Notes under the pieces: model-generated
What the model saw: the letters and a program-made list of their open reading frames with translations, nothing else
Told to the model about the DNA's origin: nothing
Database searches by the model: none
DNA from: an uncultured Bacteroidota bacterium
GTDB lineage: Bacteria > Bacteroidota > Bacteroidia > Bacteroidales > P3
Reading direction: 5' to 3'
Assembly: GCA_900545215.1 (NCBI GenBank)
Contig: UQXW01000007.1
Span: 1 to 51,547, forward strand
DNA length: 51,547 bases
Program-made: the position numbers and the translations under genes
Shown: piece by piece, positions 16,800 through 25,733 of the stretch
Position numbering within the stretch: the first letter of the stretch is position 1
Layout of the letters: each line of letters opens with the position of its first letter

Positions 16800-17834
16800 G
16801 TGGATACAAGAAATAGCTTACGCTATCATCGTAATCAGATAAAAGCCTCAATAAAGGTAAACCAAGAAATGTTGTCATTTTATTGGGATTTGGGGCATGA
16901 CATAGTCTCACGCCATGCAGAGAACAGGTACGGCAGCAAGTTTTACGCCTCCATTAGCCACGACTTGCATTCACTGCTACCAAATATAGAAGGGTTGTCG
17001 GAACGCAACATTCGATATTGCAAGAATTTCTACCTGCTTTATTCTCAATGGAACAAGATTCTGCCACAAGTTGTGGCAAAATCAGAAGAATACCCTCCTG
17101 TATTAGATAAGTTATGTGCCGTACCATGGGGGCATCATAGGGTAATAATAGACAAATGTAAAGGAGATATTCGAAAAGCCTGCTTCTTTGTAAACAAGGT
17201 TGTGGAAGAGGGATGGAGTCGTTCGGTACTCATAAACTTCATAGACACAAACTTGTATGAACGCCAAGGAGGTGCCATAACAAATTTTAGACGGACTTTG
17301 CCATCGAACGAGAGCGATTTGGCACAAGAAATTACTCGCGATCCATATTGCTTCGATTTTACAAGATTGCGAGAGCCATATAACGAACGATTGCTAAAAG
17401 ACGCATTGTTACATAACATTGAAAAATTCTTGCTGGAATTGGGAACAGGCTTTGCATATCTTGGAAGAGAATATCGACTTGAAGTAGGCGATACAGAGCA
17501 ATTCATTGACATGCTTTTCTATAATCTAAAGTTGCGTTGCTACGTAGTAATAGAAGTAAAAACAACGCCATTTGATACTTCCAACATCGGGCAATTAGGC
17601 ACATATATGGTTGCTGTAGACCATCTGCTCCGCACTGAGCATGATAACAAGACCATAGGGCTGCTCATTTGTAGAACGAAAGATAAAATTGTTGCTCAAT
17701 ATGCATTAGAATCGAGCAATCAACCTATAGGAATTTCAGAATATGAGCTTGAAAAATTTTATCCTGCAAAAGTTGAGGGGACAATACCCACAATTCAGGA
17801 AATAGAAGAAAATATAAAAAAGGAACTGCCATAG
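16800..17834 (+). CDS. DUF1016 (YhcG-type) PD-(D/E)XK nuclease, second copy, probable N-terminal frameshift
   Basis: A second DUF1016 protein, 344 residues from a GTG. The N-terminal domain has IKASIKVNQEMLSFYWDLGH and LSERNIRYCKNFYLLYSQ; the C-terminal nuclease-like domain has QFIDMLFYNLKLRCYVVIEV followed by KTT, and IGQLGTYMVAVD. Catalytic-site residues (Asp in FIDMLFYN, Glu-x-Lys in IEVK) are kept. The natural start seems to be an ATG at 16759 giving MTKPITIIDEDYKQWIQEI, in a different frame; adding one base near 16813-16815 joins the two. The protein may lack its first 15 or so residues or be dead. It is only moderately similar to the copy between hsdM and hsdS, so the two are not a recent duplication. 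Confidence 0.78.
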   Translation: MDTRNSLRYHRNQIKASIKVNQEMLSFYWDLGHDIVSRHAENRYGSKFYASISHDLHSLLPNIEGLSERNIRYCKNFYLLYSQWNKILPQVVAKSEEYPPVLDKLCAVPWGHHRVIIDKCKGDIRKACFFVNKVVEEGWSRSVLINFIDTNLYERQGGAITNFRRTLPSNESDLAQEITRDPYCFDFTRLREPYNERLLKDALLHNIEKFLLELGTGFAYLGREYRLEVGDTEQFIDMLFYNLKLRCYVVIEVKTTPFDTSNIGQLGTYMVAVDHLLRTEHDNKTIGLLICRTKDKIVAQYALESSNQPIGISEYELEKFYPAKVEGTIPTIQEIEENIKKELP

Positions 17835-17926
17835 TAACACATGAAATGCGGGAGACTGTTCCACAAATCGGCAGAAGTCATTATGTTGAACTGAACGTAT
17901 CCGAATAAATTACAAATAATAATCGT

Positions 17927-20900
17927 ATGAGATCATTTATCAGAGAGGACGATATAGAACAGGCGATATGCAACCGGCTTTCACTTCCCGAATACGGATG
18001 GAAGCGAATAGAGTGTGACGCACGAGGGGAGGCTCAGGACGAGGTCTTATCCACGGGGCGTGCCAATCCATCGGAGTGTATTCTGCCCGATGTGTTCCTC
18101 GCTGCATTGAAGCGACTGAACCCACAGGTGGACGAGGATGTGCTGAAAAGTATCTTGCAAGATTTCCGCAAGGACTATACAGCTACGGATATGGTGGATA
18201 CCAACTATAAGTTCTACAATCATATACGCAATGGCATCAAAAAGCCTGTTCGCAAGAACGGCAAGGAAGACTTTGCCATCGTGCGACTCATCGACTTCGA
18301 CCATCCCGAAAGGAACGACTTTCATTGCGTCAACCAGATGTGGATCAAGGGACATTATCGCTATCGCCGTCCCGATGTATTGCTCTTCGTCAACGGTCTG
18401 CCTGTGGTCTTCATCGAACTCAAAAATTCTACTGTCAAGGTAGAGGAAGCCTACAACAAGAACCTGACGAGCTATCGCAAGGACATCCCGAACATCTTTG
18501 CGATGAACCAAATCTGCGTGTTGAGCAATGGCTTGCAAACCAAGATAGGTGCATGGAACAGCAAGTATGAATTTTTCTTCGAATGGCTTCGTGTGGATGA
18601 TGAGAAAGAGAAACCAGACCGTGTTCAAATAGAAAGCCATGGACTGAGCGTCACCAATCTGATAGACGGTCTCTTCCGCAAGGAACGCCTCTTGGACTAT
18701 ATCGAGAATTTCATCTTCTTCGATAATAAAAGAATCAAAATCATCGCAAAGAACCACCAATATCTCGGTGTCAACAATCTGATGGAAAGCGTAAAGAATC
18801 GAGAGAAGTTGAATGGTAAGCTCGGTGTGTTCTGGCATACGCAAGGTTCGGGCAAGAGTTATTCGATGGTGATGTTCGTGAGAAAGGTACGTCGCAAGTT
18901 GCATGGCAACTTCACTTTCCTCGTCATTACCGACCGTGAAGATCTCGACACGCAGATACACAAGACCTTCGTTCGCACAGAAGTCATCGGCGAGAAAGAA
19001 GAATGCCGGCCGAAAAACTCCACGCAGCTTCGAGACTTCCTACGGAGCAACAAGCCGATGGTGTTCACCTTGATACATAAGTTCCAGTACGACAAAACCA
19101 AGAAATATCCTCTCTTGTCTGACCGCAACAACATCTTTGTCTTGGTGGATGAAGCACACCGCACCCAATACAAGCAACTCGCCGAGAATATGCACACGGG
19201 ATTACCGAACGCAAACTACATCGCCTTCACCGGTACGCCGCTCTTGGGCAGCAAGCGGCTCACCAACCAATGGTTTGGCGATTACGTATCGGAATACAAC
19301 TTCGCCCAAGCCATCGAGGACGGCAGTACCGTACCTTTATTTTATAGCCGAAGAGTGCCTGAGGTGGGCTTGACCAATGATTGGCTCGACACCGACATCG
19401 ACCAGATATGCGAGGACGAGAACTTGAACGACCGAGAGAAGGAACTCTTGGAGAACTCATCGTCTCGCATCTTGGAGGTCATCAAGCGAGAGGAACGTCT
19501 CGACCGCATCGCTCGCGACATCGCCCACCATTTCCCACGCCGTGGATTCTTGGGCAAGGGCATGGTGGTGAGCGTGGACAAATACACAGTCGTCAGAATG
19601 TACGACAAGGTTAAGCACTATCTGCCGGAGGAGGAGAAAAAACTTGTAGAGGAACGCAACCATGCTAAGACTGAAGAGGAAAGAGCGGAGAAGAACCGCC
19701 AACTTGAATTTTTGAGCAAAATGGAGATGGCAGTGGTCATCAGCAAGGAGGACGGCGAAGAAGAAAAATTTGCTGCCCAAGGTCTTGACATCAACCTGCA
19801 CCGCAAGAAGATGGAGACGATTACGCCGGAGGGTAAGGATATAGAGGACAGGTTCAAGGATAAGGACGACCCTTTGAGCTTGGTTTTCGTCTGTGGCATG
19901 TGGCTGACAGGCTTTGACGTGCCGTCGCTCTCCACGCTCTATCTTGACAAGCCGATGAAGGGACATACCTTAATGCAAGCCATAGCCCGAGCCAACAGGG
20001 TTTATCCGGGGAAAAGCTGCGGTATCATTGTCGATTATGTCAATGTGTTCAAATATATGCAGAAGGCTCTTTCCGAGTATGCTTCGACGGGAGAAGGCAA
20101 CGAGTATCCTGTCAAAGACATCGAACAGTTGATAGCCAACATCGACAAAACCATCATCGAGTGTGGTGTGTTCTTGCAATCGCTCGGCATCAAGTTGGGA
20201 GAAATCATCGCCGAGAGCAACACCCTCGACCAACTCGAAATGCTCCGCAAGGCATACAATCGTATCTTGGAAAAGGATGAGTGGAAAGACCGTTTCAAGG
20301 TACTGACCAATCTCCTGATGAATCTCTACGATGCAGCAAAGCCTGAGATATTCGAGCGAGCTTGGCACAATGAGAAGTTTTCGCCATTGGCATACTTGAA
20401 TGGTTTATTCTGCAATCAGATAGATGACGAGAAATTACGCAGGGCAAAGCAACGTATGGCAGAGACACTCGACAGAAGTGTTTCGGCCGGCGTTTCGGAA
20501 CAGCAAGCCGCTTACGGAATTCATCAAGGGAAAGTAATTGACCTGAGCAAGATAGATGTGGAGTCTCTTCGCAAGGAAATCGATACCACTCCTTACAAAG
20601 CTTTGGAGGTGGCAGACCTGCGTAGCTTCATCGAGCGAACCTTGGTTCAGATGATTAACAAGAACACTACCCGGGTGAAGTTCTCGGAACGATACAAGAA
20701 CATTATCGATAAGTATAATGCCGGTGGCAGTGAGAATGAAAATTATTACGAAAAGCTCCTTCAGCTCATTGAGGACATGAAGCAGGAGCAATCTCGCTCC
20801 ACCGACCTTGGATTGACAGAAGAAGAGTTGGAAATCTTCGACTTGCTCCGTTCGGGCAAGAAGTTGACCAAAGCAGAGGAGCAAGAAGTGATTCTTGCCT

Positions 20901-21121
20901 CGAAGAATCTCTATCAGAAACTATTGGAGGAGAAAGACCGGGTGATGGTGGTGGATTGGTACAAGGACGAGCAACCACGTCATCAGGTATTTGCCTTGAT
21001 TCAGACTTCGCTCAATGATGATTTGCCTGAGAGTTATGACCGAGTAACATTCAATGACAAGACCCGCTTGCTGTTCAATCATTTTGTCGATATGGCAGTA
21101 CAAGGGTATGGTTGGGTGTAA
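17927..21121 (+). CDS. hsdR: Type I restriction endonuclease subunit HsdR
   Basis: HsdR cuts DNA after ATP-driven translocation by the type I complex. The 1064-residue protein has an N-terminal PD-(D/E)XK nuclease with RPDVLLFVNGLPVVFIELKN (about 145-164), then a superfamily 2 motor: Walker A in WHTQGSGKSYSMVMF (about 304-318), the DEAH box VDEAHRTQY (about 406), and motif III FTGTPLLG (about 430). Helicase domain 2 carries VCGMWLTGFDVPSLSTLYLD and QAIARANRVYPGK (about 645-695). A helical C-terminal region (about 760-1064) contacts HsdM. It looks intact and closes the island. GC content is like hsdM and unlike hsdS. Confidence 0.94.
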   Translation: MRSFIREDDIEQAICNRLSLPEYGWKRIECDARGEAQDEVLSTGRANPSECILPDVFLAALKRLNPQVDEDVLKSILQDFRKDYTATDMVDTNYKFYNHIRNGIKKPVRKNGKEDFAIVRLIDFDHPERNDFHCVNQMWIKGHYRYRRPDVLLFVNGLPVVFIELKNSTVKVEEAYNKNLTSYRKDIPNIFAMNQICVLSNGLQTKIGAWNSKYEFFFEWLRVDDEKEKPDRVQIESHGLSVTNLIDGLFRKERLLDYIENFIFFDNKRIKIIAKNHQYLGVNNLMESVKNREKLNGKLGVFWHTQGSGKSYSMVMFVRKVRRKLHGNFTFLVITDREDLDTQIHKTFVRTEVIGEKEECRPKNSTQLRDFLRSNKPMVFTLIHKFQYDKTKKYPLLSDRNNIFVLVDEAHRTQYKQLAENMHTGLPNANYIAFTGTPLLGSKRLTNQWFGDYVSEYNFAQAIEDGSTVPLFYSRRVPEVGLTNDWLDTDIDQICEDENLNDREKELLENSSSRILEVIKREERLDRIARDIAHHFPRRGFLGKGMVVSVDKYTVVRMYDKVKHYLPEEEKKLVEERNHAKTEEERAEKNRQLEFLSKMEMAVVISKEDGEEEKFAAQGLDINLHRKKMETITPEGKDIEDRFKDKDDPLSLVFVCGMWLTGFDVPSLSTLYLDKPMKGHTLMQAIARANRVYPGKSCGIIVDYVNVFKYMQKALSEYASTGEGNEYPVKDIEQLIANIDKTIIECGVFLQSLGIKLGEIIAESNTLDQLEMLRKAYNRILEKDEWKDRFKVLTNLLMNLYDAAKPEIFERAWHNEKFSPLAYLNGLFCNQIDDEKLRRAKQRMAETLDRSVSAGVSEQQAAYGIHQGKVIDLSKIDVESLRKEIDTTPYKALEVADLRSFIERTLVQMINKNTTRVKFSERYKNIIDKYNAGGSENENYYEKLLQLIEDMKQEQSRSTDLGLTEEELEIFDLLRSGKKLTKAEEQEVILASKNLYQKLLEEKDRVMVVDWYKDEQPRHQVFALIQTSLNDDLPESYDRVTFNDKTRLLFNHFVDMAVQGYGWV

Positions 21122-21371
21122 TCTTTCTCCTTGCAAAGAAAGAAAAAATCTTGCTTTGTGCAAAAAAACGCTTACATATAGAAATAATTCGTACATCTGC
21201 CGGCAAAAAGGTGGAACAGACATGGAAATAAGTCTTTACACCTCCGAAAAGATTTGGCAATTTGAGCAAATGCAGGGTTGTCGCAGTTTTCCGCATGCTC
21301 CGGCAACCCATATCGAAGATAATGCGGAACAATCGAGTGTAACAAGAAAATAATTCAAAGAAAATAGAAGA

Positions 21372-21955
21372 ATGAAAAGCAAAAGTAAATATGCAATTCT
21401 TTCTGTTACGGGATTTATTCTTGCAGGCTTGACGTTGTTTTGTTCCTGCAATGACAAAGATGAGAATGATGAAGGAGCTTTCACTCGTTCACAATGCTAC
21501 TATTATTCTAATGGCAATAAGATAAACCTGATGGAGATTGCCTCAAAACAATTCGTTATGCTGAAAGATGGAGCGGATACGGCAGAGGTCAGAGACAAAC
21601 TGCAAACATTGGGCTGCAAAGTCGGCGATTTCAAGAACATATCTTCGGAAGCAACGACCATTGTTTATTGGTGCGGACTCGACAATGTGAAACAACCCTC
21701 AGTTTTGCACAATATGGAAGAAATAATCTATCATGCTCCTTTCGTAAAGACGAACGAAGGCGACACGATGGGGGTTACACAACTGTTACCATAATAGGAA
21801 ATGACGACTATCAACCGTTGTGGTACTTTTTGGTATGTACGAAAGCATCAAAAGGCAACACCCTGCAAATGGCTGCTTATTTCTATGAAACAAAGTACTT
21901 CGCCTCCGCACAACCGGAGTTCTTGTACTCTGTCTCCCTTTGCAAAGCCGAATAA
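21372..21955 (+). pseudogene. Remnant of an S8 (subtilase) peptidase prodomain lipoprotein
   Basis: The first frame starts with a lipoprotein signal (ILAGLTLFCSCND) and CYYYSNGNKINLMEIASKQF, typical of the N-terminal prodomain of Bacteroidota S8 peptidases. It stops after DTMGVTQLLP. Adding one G to the GGGGG run at about 21769-21773 joins it to a second frame reading YTTVTIIGNDDYQPLWYFLV and ANYFYET-like sequence (AAYFYETKYFASAQPEFLY), again like the prodomain end. No catalytic Asp, His or Ser domain follows; the next gene faces the other way. So only a frameshifted prodomain is left. Family assignment is from the pattern alone. Confidence 0.6.
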
Positions 21956-22210
21956 GTCTTATTTCGGAAATATCAGCGGAATTTGCAAACGATAAAACCT
22001 TAATTTGTAACCAATGGCTGTATTCGGTGATGAATGCAGCCTGTCTTATTTACCATTAAATAAAACAGGATTTACTTTTACTCGACCGCCAATTTCCTTG
22101 CACTTGCCCAAATCTGCGTATTGACGTTACAAATTTCCTACACTCAAAACATACAATCAAGAATATGAAAACCGACTCCGGAATGTGGCAAAAGCAGGAA
22201 ACCTGACAAA

Positions 22211-23569
22211 TCAGTCCAATAACTGTTCTATAACATTGGAATCATTTTGAAAGAACATTATGTAATAAATCGGCATGTACGTAATTTCGTTTTCGGTATA
22301 AACCCTTTGTTCATTGGATAAGACATAGGCTCTTTTGATGTTATAGTCCTTATTAGACAGAAATTTATCCAAAGCACTGTGAGTGTTATAATCTTTTCCG
22401 GACTTAACCTCTATCGGAATGTTCGTCAGGTTGTCTGCATCGTCAATAAGATAATCAACCTCACCATTTTTCTTGTTGTCATAGTAATATAAGTCATAAC
22501 CGTGAGCTTTCAATTCTTGTGCAACAACAGTCTCATAAATCGAACCGAGGTTTATGCTCTTGATATCAGACATTATTGCAGTAATATTGTTACGATAGAA
22601 TATACCGGACAGGATACCTACATCGTTCATGTATAGTTTCAATAAATTCTTTCCGCTGTTTTCTATCAAAGGATATGTTGGCGTACTTATGGCTTTCACA
22701 TCTATGGCAATGCCGGCTGAAATGAGGTAATCGAATTCATCTGAATAATCCTCTGATCTTTTCCAACTTTTATTCTCTATGTCCTTAATCACAACTCTTT
22801 TCTTCTTATTCTCGAGATTAGATGGTATCATATTGAAGATACGTCGTATTTTCAACTTTTTGTTATGTTCTGTTTCATACTTGGAAGCATCTATGCCATA
22901 TAATTCATGAGCCTCTCGCTGGATAGAGCGAAACGCAACAATATTACGACTTTCCACAAATGTCTCGACAGCTTTGGGAAGACCGCCTACCAATAAATAT
23001 TTCTTGAAGAAATCCATCATTTTGCCATGCATTGTATCCGATAATGCCAACCGTTTGTTGAAACTCTCCCTCATTGTCTCAACAGCAAGCTCTCCAACAC
23101 CGTTGGCATACAGAAATTCCTCAAAGTCCATAGGAAACATGTGTTCGATATCCAAACTTCCAATAGGCACGGACTGTGTATTTTTAAGTGTTACACCGAG
23201 CAAAGAACCACTTGCAATATACGTAAACCTGTTGTCCTTCATCAAAAACTTCACAAGAGTAAAAAGATGGTCGTATGCCTGTATTTCGTCAATGAATACA
23301 AGAGTGCTCGTTTTATTCTTCATCTTCTCGCCGGCAACAACGCTCAATGCAATATAGAAATCATTTATCGTCTTTGCCGCTGCAAAAACCCTGTCTCCCA
23401 ATTTATCTTCCTCCATATTGATTTCAATATAATTGGAGAACATTTTCTGTCCGACCCAACGAATGATATATGATTTTCCTATTTGTCTGGCACCATCAAT
23501 AAGTAACATCCTGTCGGAATCAGATGCCAAATACTCCTCAATCCGTTTTGCAATCTTTCTATATAGCAT
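22211..23569 (-). CDS. AAA ATPase with C-terminal DUF4143 (nuclease-like) domain
   Basis: A 452-residue protein of the AAA_14/DUF4143 family. The N-terminal ATPase has Walker A in DGARQIGKSYII (about 25-36) and Walker B in STLVFIDEIQAYDH (about 88-101), followed by YIASGSLLGVTL. The C-terminal DUF4143 region (about 205-400) includes GEVDYLIDDAD and PIEVKSGKDYNTHSAL, a PD-(D/E)XK-like pattern. Family function is unknown; members are numerous, mobile and often strain-specific in Bacteroidota. It is a single-gene unit, AT-rich, next to pseudogenes, consistent with an accessory gene. TATCTTTG on the minus strand about 22 bases upstream is a likely -7 box. Three copies of a 33-bp tandem repeat lie just beyond. 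Confidence 0.87.
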   Translation of the reverse strand: MLYRKIAKRIEEYLASDSDRMLLIDGARQIGKSYIIRWVGQKMFSNYIEINMEEDKLGDRVFAAAKTINDFYIALSVVAGEKMKNKTSTLVFIDEIQAYDHLFTLVKFLMKDNRFTYIASGSLLGVTLKNTQSVPIGSLDIEHMFPMDFEEFLYANGVGELAVETMRESFNKRLALSDTMHGKMMDFFKKYLLVGGLPKAVETFVESRNIVAFRSIQREAHELYGIDASKYETEHNKKLKIRRIFNMIPSNLENKKKRVVIKDIENKSWKRSEDYSDEFDYLISAGIAIDVKAISTPTYPLIENSGKNLLKLYMNDVGILSGIFYRNNITAIMSDIKSINLGSIYETVVAQELKAHGYDLYYYDNKKNGEVDYLIDDADNLTNIPIEVKSGKDYNTHSALDKFLSNKDYNIKRAYVLSNEQRVYTENEITYMPIYYIMFFQNDSNVIEQLLD

Positions 23570-23590
23570 AAGTCATTATATTTCTTGATG

Positions 23591-23598
23591 CAAAGATA
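23591..23598 (-). promoter_or_regulatory. Promoter -7 element of the DUF4143 ATPase
   Basis: The minus strand reads TATCTTTG about 22 bases before the ATG. The 33-bp tandem repeat starts about 18 bases further upstream, where a -33 element would lie. Confidence 0.4.
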
Positions 23599-23615
23599 AT
23601 ACTTTTTCCTACTCG

Positions 23616-23695
23616 AGGTGCGTTTTCCTACAAAACAGGATACCAAAAAGGTGCGTTTTCCTATGAATTTAGAGGCTGAAAAGGTGCGTTTTCCA
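23616..23695. repeat. 33-bp tandem repeat upstream of the DUF4143 ATPase
   Basis: The block AGGTGCGTTTTCC occurs at 23616, 23649 and 23682, an exact 33-base spacing; the first two copies extend to CCTA. Bases between the blocks are less conserved. On the minus strand the frame is open and reads GKRTFSASKFI, GKRTFLVSCFV, GKRT, an 11-residue period. Confidence 0.85.
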
Positions 23696-23981
23696 TTTTC
23701 AAAAGCACTAATACATAATTGGTGCAATACTCTCTGGAATAATTCCGTTTTAGAGAAAAGTAATGAATGAAAAGCAGAAATTATTCCGAACTATTCGCCG
23801 TATATTGCAATTTGGTTGCATTGGTCTTATTGTATTGTACGTTATAGTTGCTATTGCATTTTATATTTATATGCCTCATTAAACCCATTGGCGAAATCCA
23901 CGTTAACAGCGTTTCGTATATTATTCGTGTCCACCAGACACCTTTACATTATTTATTTCTTTTTTTTCTCTTGCTTACAAT

Positions 23982-24367
23982 GTTTTCCTAATCGAAAAGC
24001 AAGAAAGTAAAATCGATAAGTCAGTGGGATTTTCTCTGTGTTTTGAGGTGATTTCAGACCGAAATGACATCTTTCGAGAAACGAAATCAATCTTCATGGA
24101 CAAAAAATGCCGTTTCTTCTGAAGAAAACGAAGTCTTTTGACTCAAAAAACGAAGTCTTAGCACCACTAACTCTTCGTTTTCTTGAAAAAAGACGGCGTT
24201 TTCCGACCATAAAAACGCCGTCTTTTTCCGGTCGTTCTTCGATACATTTACAAACACCTGAAATACAATTTATTGCCAAACTCTCAAATACTCGAAAAAA
24301 TTTCAGAGCCATGGCTCTTGTCGGATTTTTCGCAAGCCACGAAGTTAAAGAACTTGAAAATAGTTAA
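23982..24367. repeat. Long degenerate dispersed repeat, copy 2
   Basis: The partner of the repeat at 2290-2677, in the same orientation. It shows AAGAAAGTAAAATCG at the left, the block AGAAAACGAAGTCTTTTG with AAAACGAAGTCTTAGCACC, CTCTTCGTTTTCTTG, the hairpin pair GACGGCGTTTT and AAAACGCCGTC (about 24193-24228), and a right end TTGAAAATAGTTAA. The central hairpin is better preserved than in copy 1. The stretch 23570-24524 otherwise holds no gene I can support. Confidence 0.6.
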
Positions 24368-24524
24368 ACCGAAGCAGTTGCATAGAGATTGAAATGATAA
24401 AGAATGTAAAGTGGATAAAGGTGATGAATGGAGAGAGGCTTCGATATACTATTTCGTTCGGGAAGCATGGAGGTCTCAGCCGTCATGTTTCGACATTGCA
24501 AGGTAAACATCATTATGAAAAGAC

Positions 24525-24815
24525 ATGCCACACAAGATAAATAAGCTCACATCTTTGACAGAGCCTGTAAAGGAGGAATTGTCGGAGGTATGGGAAAAAG
24601 CCGTAAGGAGTTCGCACCATTTCCTCACAGAACAGGACTTGAATTATTACCGTTCACGTATGAAGAAGGTGAATTCCACTCACAAATGCAACTTATCGGT
24701 TATGCCATTTGTTGTGCTTGCTTTTATAGTCGCCTGTTATAGTCTCACGTGGGCAAACTCTTGCACATTTTCCGCCTCCGATGCACTTTTCCTTGTAAAC
24801 TTCCATTTGTTTTAA
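24525..24815 (+). pseudogene. GNAT acetyltransferase N-terminal remnant (tentative)
   Basis: The frame begins MPHKINKLTSLTEPVKEELS and continues EVWEKAVRSSHHFLTEQDLN and YYRSRMKKV. The WEKAVRSSHHFLTEQD pattern is typical of the first helix region of a GNAT N-acetyltransferase subfamily. After MKKV the sequence stops resembling the family, and the acetyl-CoA loop (QxxGxG/A) is missing. A similar reading (MQLIGYAI) appears briefly in another frame, suggesting indels. Read as a decayed gene fragment. Confidence 0.5.
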
Positions 24816-24903
24816 ATCTGTTTACTCATCTTGGAATATCTCAATATGCAGGGACAAGACGAACGAATGCCTTGCATCAAATACTGTCTTACTGCTCCGA
24901 TTT

Positions 24904-25641
24904 CTATTCCGCTTGTTCGGCCTCCGGCTTATTTTCTTTCAGTCTTTCGGTCTCAAGCTCCCGCTTCACTTTATTATAAAGGGAATCGAAGGTTTGCCAA
25001 AATCTTTGCGTGGGGTACATTTCCGTCAAATCATATTGACCATAGCGATAGAAATCATAGACTGCGGATATTGTATCCATTGAATTTTCCGATACTCGCC
25101 ATTTATTAAACTGCAATAAAATCAACTCATTCGAATTTATGATGTCTTTTATTTCTTCCAATTCGCTGTTTTTGATAATAAGATTGGCATAACGATAAGG
25201 CGGTATGCTGTAATGCTTATCCAAGCAAGACTTTATCCATGTCGTATCGTTGGTTGATAGGATTTTTCTTATATCCCCTTCCCATGGAGGGAAATACAGC
25301 TCGCAATATGACTCCAAAGGGTGTATCTTTAAGCCAAGTTGAATGAGTGTTGTATCTTTATAATATTCAATAACCTCCACAGGAAGACTTATCTGCTCGA
25401 TTCCCTCGATATACGTCAACGCATAATCATCATTATTAGTTACCCAACGATTGGCGAACTCATTTCTGTGCAAGAAATCGAATTTTCCCCTTTTCTTCAT
25501 CTCTTTCTTTGCTTCTTCTGTCCATGTCCAATCCCATCCATCACAGTCCAAGCATCTGACTGTCTTTTTCTGTTTCGCTGTCGTGCATTGAAAAAGCAAT
25601 GTTGCCGACACGAGTAATAATAAGTAAGTAATCTTTTTCAT
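24904..25641 (-). CDS. Hypothetical lipoprotein
   Basis: A 245-residue protein with a lipoprotein signal (KKITYLLLLVSATLLFQC, lipobox LFQC). The mature part starts with a Cys pair (RCLDCDGWDW) and is rich in Glu, Trp and Tyr; the end is a charged helix (KVKRELETERLKENKPEAEQ). No family is recognised. It lies alone between the accessory stretch and the rsmE operon, in the same orientation as the latter but separated by a gap of about 90 bases. The start ATG gives a complete signal. Confidence 0.65.
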   Translation of the reverse strand: MKKITYLLLLVSATLLFQCTTAKQKKTVRCLDCDGWDWTWTEEAKKEMKKRGKFDFLHRNEFANRWVTNNDDYALTYIEGIEQISLPVEVIEYYKDTTLIQLGLKIHPLESYCELYFPPWEGDIRKILSTNDTTWIKSCLDKHYSIPPYRYANLIIKNSELEEIKDIINSNELILLQFNKWRVSENSMDTISAVYDFYRYGQYDLTEMYPTQRFWQTFDSLYNKVKRELETERLKENKPEAEQAE

Positions 25642-25733
25642 AGGAACTTGGTTTTATGTATTCTTTCTTTCAAAGGTAATCAGCATTACGGTGTATCTCT
25701 TGTATTTATGAGGTAAAAGTCTGCAACGAATGT

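Noticed and set aside
18047..18961. Minus-strand open frame of 304 codons opposite hsdR
   Set aside because: Antisense to the conserved nuclease and Walker A regions of hsdR.
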